A model generated the notes under the pieces. It did no database searches, was not told the DNA's origin, and saw only the letters and a list, made by a program, of their open reading frames with translations. 64,000 nt of DNA from Rhynchonema sp. JSB1_4 (lineage: Eukaryota; Nematoda; Chromadorea; Monhysterida; Xyalidae): positions 38,028-102,027 of the forward strand of contig JASAMV010001783.1 in the NCBI GenBank assembly GCA_030248065.1. The letters run 5' to 3'. Made by a program: the position numbers and the translations under genes. Below, piece by piece: positions 62,901-64,000 of the stretch. How positions within the stretch are numbered: the first letter of the stretch is position 1; every line of letters starts with the position of its first letter.

Positions 62901-63612
62901 TATCGATCCTTGTAGCTCGATCGGTGTTCGCATCTCGTTGTGAAGTAGCGAAGAGGTGGCGGAGTTCGTCGCGCTCGTGCCTGCAAGAATACATGCACAG
63001 TCACGCCTCTGTATAGTCAGCCTGGGTACACTTTGGAAGAGCGTATCAGTTTTACGGAAATTTCACAGAAAAGTGTATCGCTCTAAAGTTGCACACGACT
63101 GCCAACGAACCATTGCAGAACGTGCCGTTGACGGCGGTGTGTGTGCGGGCAGCGGCAGTGGATTTGTGATCGATAAATGCCGACGCGAGATTCTGCCTGA
63201 GTTGCTGGCGACGCTGGTCGGCTGCCACGGCGGCTGGAATTTGAAAAAAAAAACATTTAGAATTTTTGGTAAATTTCGAAAATTACATTAATCACAAAAC
63301 AACCAATCGAAGATTCCATTTGGGTTGATGATACGACCCAGTTTCATCTTGACCAGAATTGCTCTACTCTCTCTCTTTTTCTCTCTTCCAAATACTGTAT
63401 TCTGTTCGTGCATTTAAATTTCGACTTCCACGCCTCGTAAACATCTGTGAAGCATCAGCCAGCCAGCCAGCCAGTCAACTAACCCAATCCAGCAGCAGCG
63501 GCCAGTCTAATCTGATGTTGTTGTGCTGCCAATGTCAACGAGGAACACGCAGCCGCCTCCGGGTTACTGTATGCGTGCATCATGTCGTCTAAGAGATTGG
63601 TGTTCTCGTCGT
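59462..63612 (-). CDS. ETS-domain transcription factor, ELF3/EHF-like, 5'-partial
   Basis: Sequence-specific nuclear transcription factor recognising GGAA cores. In-phase exons in order: 63612-63484, 63233-63111, 62980-62894, 62350-62275, 61971-61852, then either 61508-61271 or 59975-59462. The ETS domain begins at [13 protein letters not shown], continues [20 protein letters not shown] and [20 protein letters not shown] (recognition helix), and ends in one of two last exons. The [14 protein letters not shown] and [14 protein letters not shown] wording is closest to the epithelium-specific ELF3/ELF5/EHF group. Upstream exons are Ala/Gln-rich ([15 protein letters not shown]) without a recognised Pointed domain. 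The 5' end lies beyond 64000; 63613-64000 looks intronic. With the distal exon the visible part is about 349 residues. Confidence 0.93.
61271..61508 (-). CDS. ETS gene, proximal alternative last exon
   Basis: Acceptor TTTTTAG, then one base that completes the split Arg codon, [26 protein letters not shown], a PPPPP run and an acidic end (DNDDDEDT) before TAG. It replaces the end of the ETS domain: first Tyr of YYY changed to Thr, and a longer hairpin between the strands (PKTGIYPKK). Same entry phase as the distal exon. Confidence 0.85.
62048..62092 (-). repeat. Intronic repeat unit, copy 4
   Basis: On the minus strand: GGTGCACCAGGGTATCGTCA followed by GTGCAAATGCACC, 75-120 bases before the acceptor of the ETS recognition-helix exon. 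Confidence 0.7.
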
Positions 63613-64000
63613 CTGAAACGAATCTAATTTTAAGGAAGAATTTAGAATTACACTGTTGTAGTGTGAGGTTACGGTAACTAATTGTCGTCCAAAGTTATAA
63701 AGTACCATTGCAATACGAAATTACCACTGACATGGCAAGAACATGCTATAAATGCCACTGTAACACCTATGTGCATGAAGTTACAACTGCCATCGCAATA
63801 CGGATGCTACAAGGCAGTCGAAATTACAGTTACCGTGCACAACGAAGCTACATAACGTCGGAAGTCACAATTACAAAAAGTATCATGAATAAACCTGACA
63901 GTTTAAAATAGCCCAACGAACTTTAGTTTTCACAATCGTAACAATAGAATAACAATTACATAATTACAACAAGCACAAAGTAAAACAGTTATAATGACCT

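Overview
This window is nuclear DNA of an animal. Short coding exons (43-514 bases) are joined by GT-AG introns whose phases I could follow across whole genes, and the products are metazoan: a liprin-alpha with three SAM domains, an ELF3/EHF-like ETS factor, the snRNA-activating complex subunit SNAPC3 and the ciliary transport protein IFT54. A GT92 (DUF23) glycosyltransferase and scattered TTAGGC-like hexamers would suit a nematode or another protostome, but I cannot name the species.

Layout. 466-15795 (+): liprin-alpha, entering from the left with its 5' end missing. 17195-24217 (+): FRA10AC1 homolog, complete in 10 exons. 24438-32935 (+): SNAPC3 homolog, complete in 10 exons, starting only 220 bases after FRA10AC1 stops; an antisense tRNA-like gene lies in its first intron. 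33894-37952 (-): GT92 glycosyltransferase with an N-terminal membrane anchor, 9 exons. 39042-39832 (-): pterin-4a-carbinolamine dehydratase (PCBD), first exon not found. 41758-49275 (-): TRAF3IP1/IFT54, complete in 11 exons. 49861-53603 (-): fragments of a candidate secreted protein I do not recognise. 54213-59461: gene-poor and repeat-rich. 59462-63612 (-): ETS factor, 5' end beyond the window, with two alternative terminal exons that each complete the DNA-binding domain. The genes do not form one pathway; synapse assembly, snRNA transcription, ciliary transport, cofactor recycling and glycosylation are simply neighbours.

Introns and spacers are crowded with non-autonomous inverted-repeat DNA transposons. 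Several have hAT-type CAG...CTG ends with 8-base target duplications, others begin and end at TA, and some are nested.

The most unusual feature is a dispersed word, TGAAACATCA / TGATGTTTCA. By eye I count 27 exact copies of its 9-base core (23 of the full 10-mer) on both strands, in coding exons, introns, UTRs, spacers and transposon arms, where fewer than one is expected by chance. It is not explained by any single repeat family.
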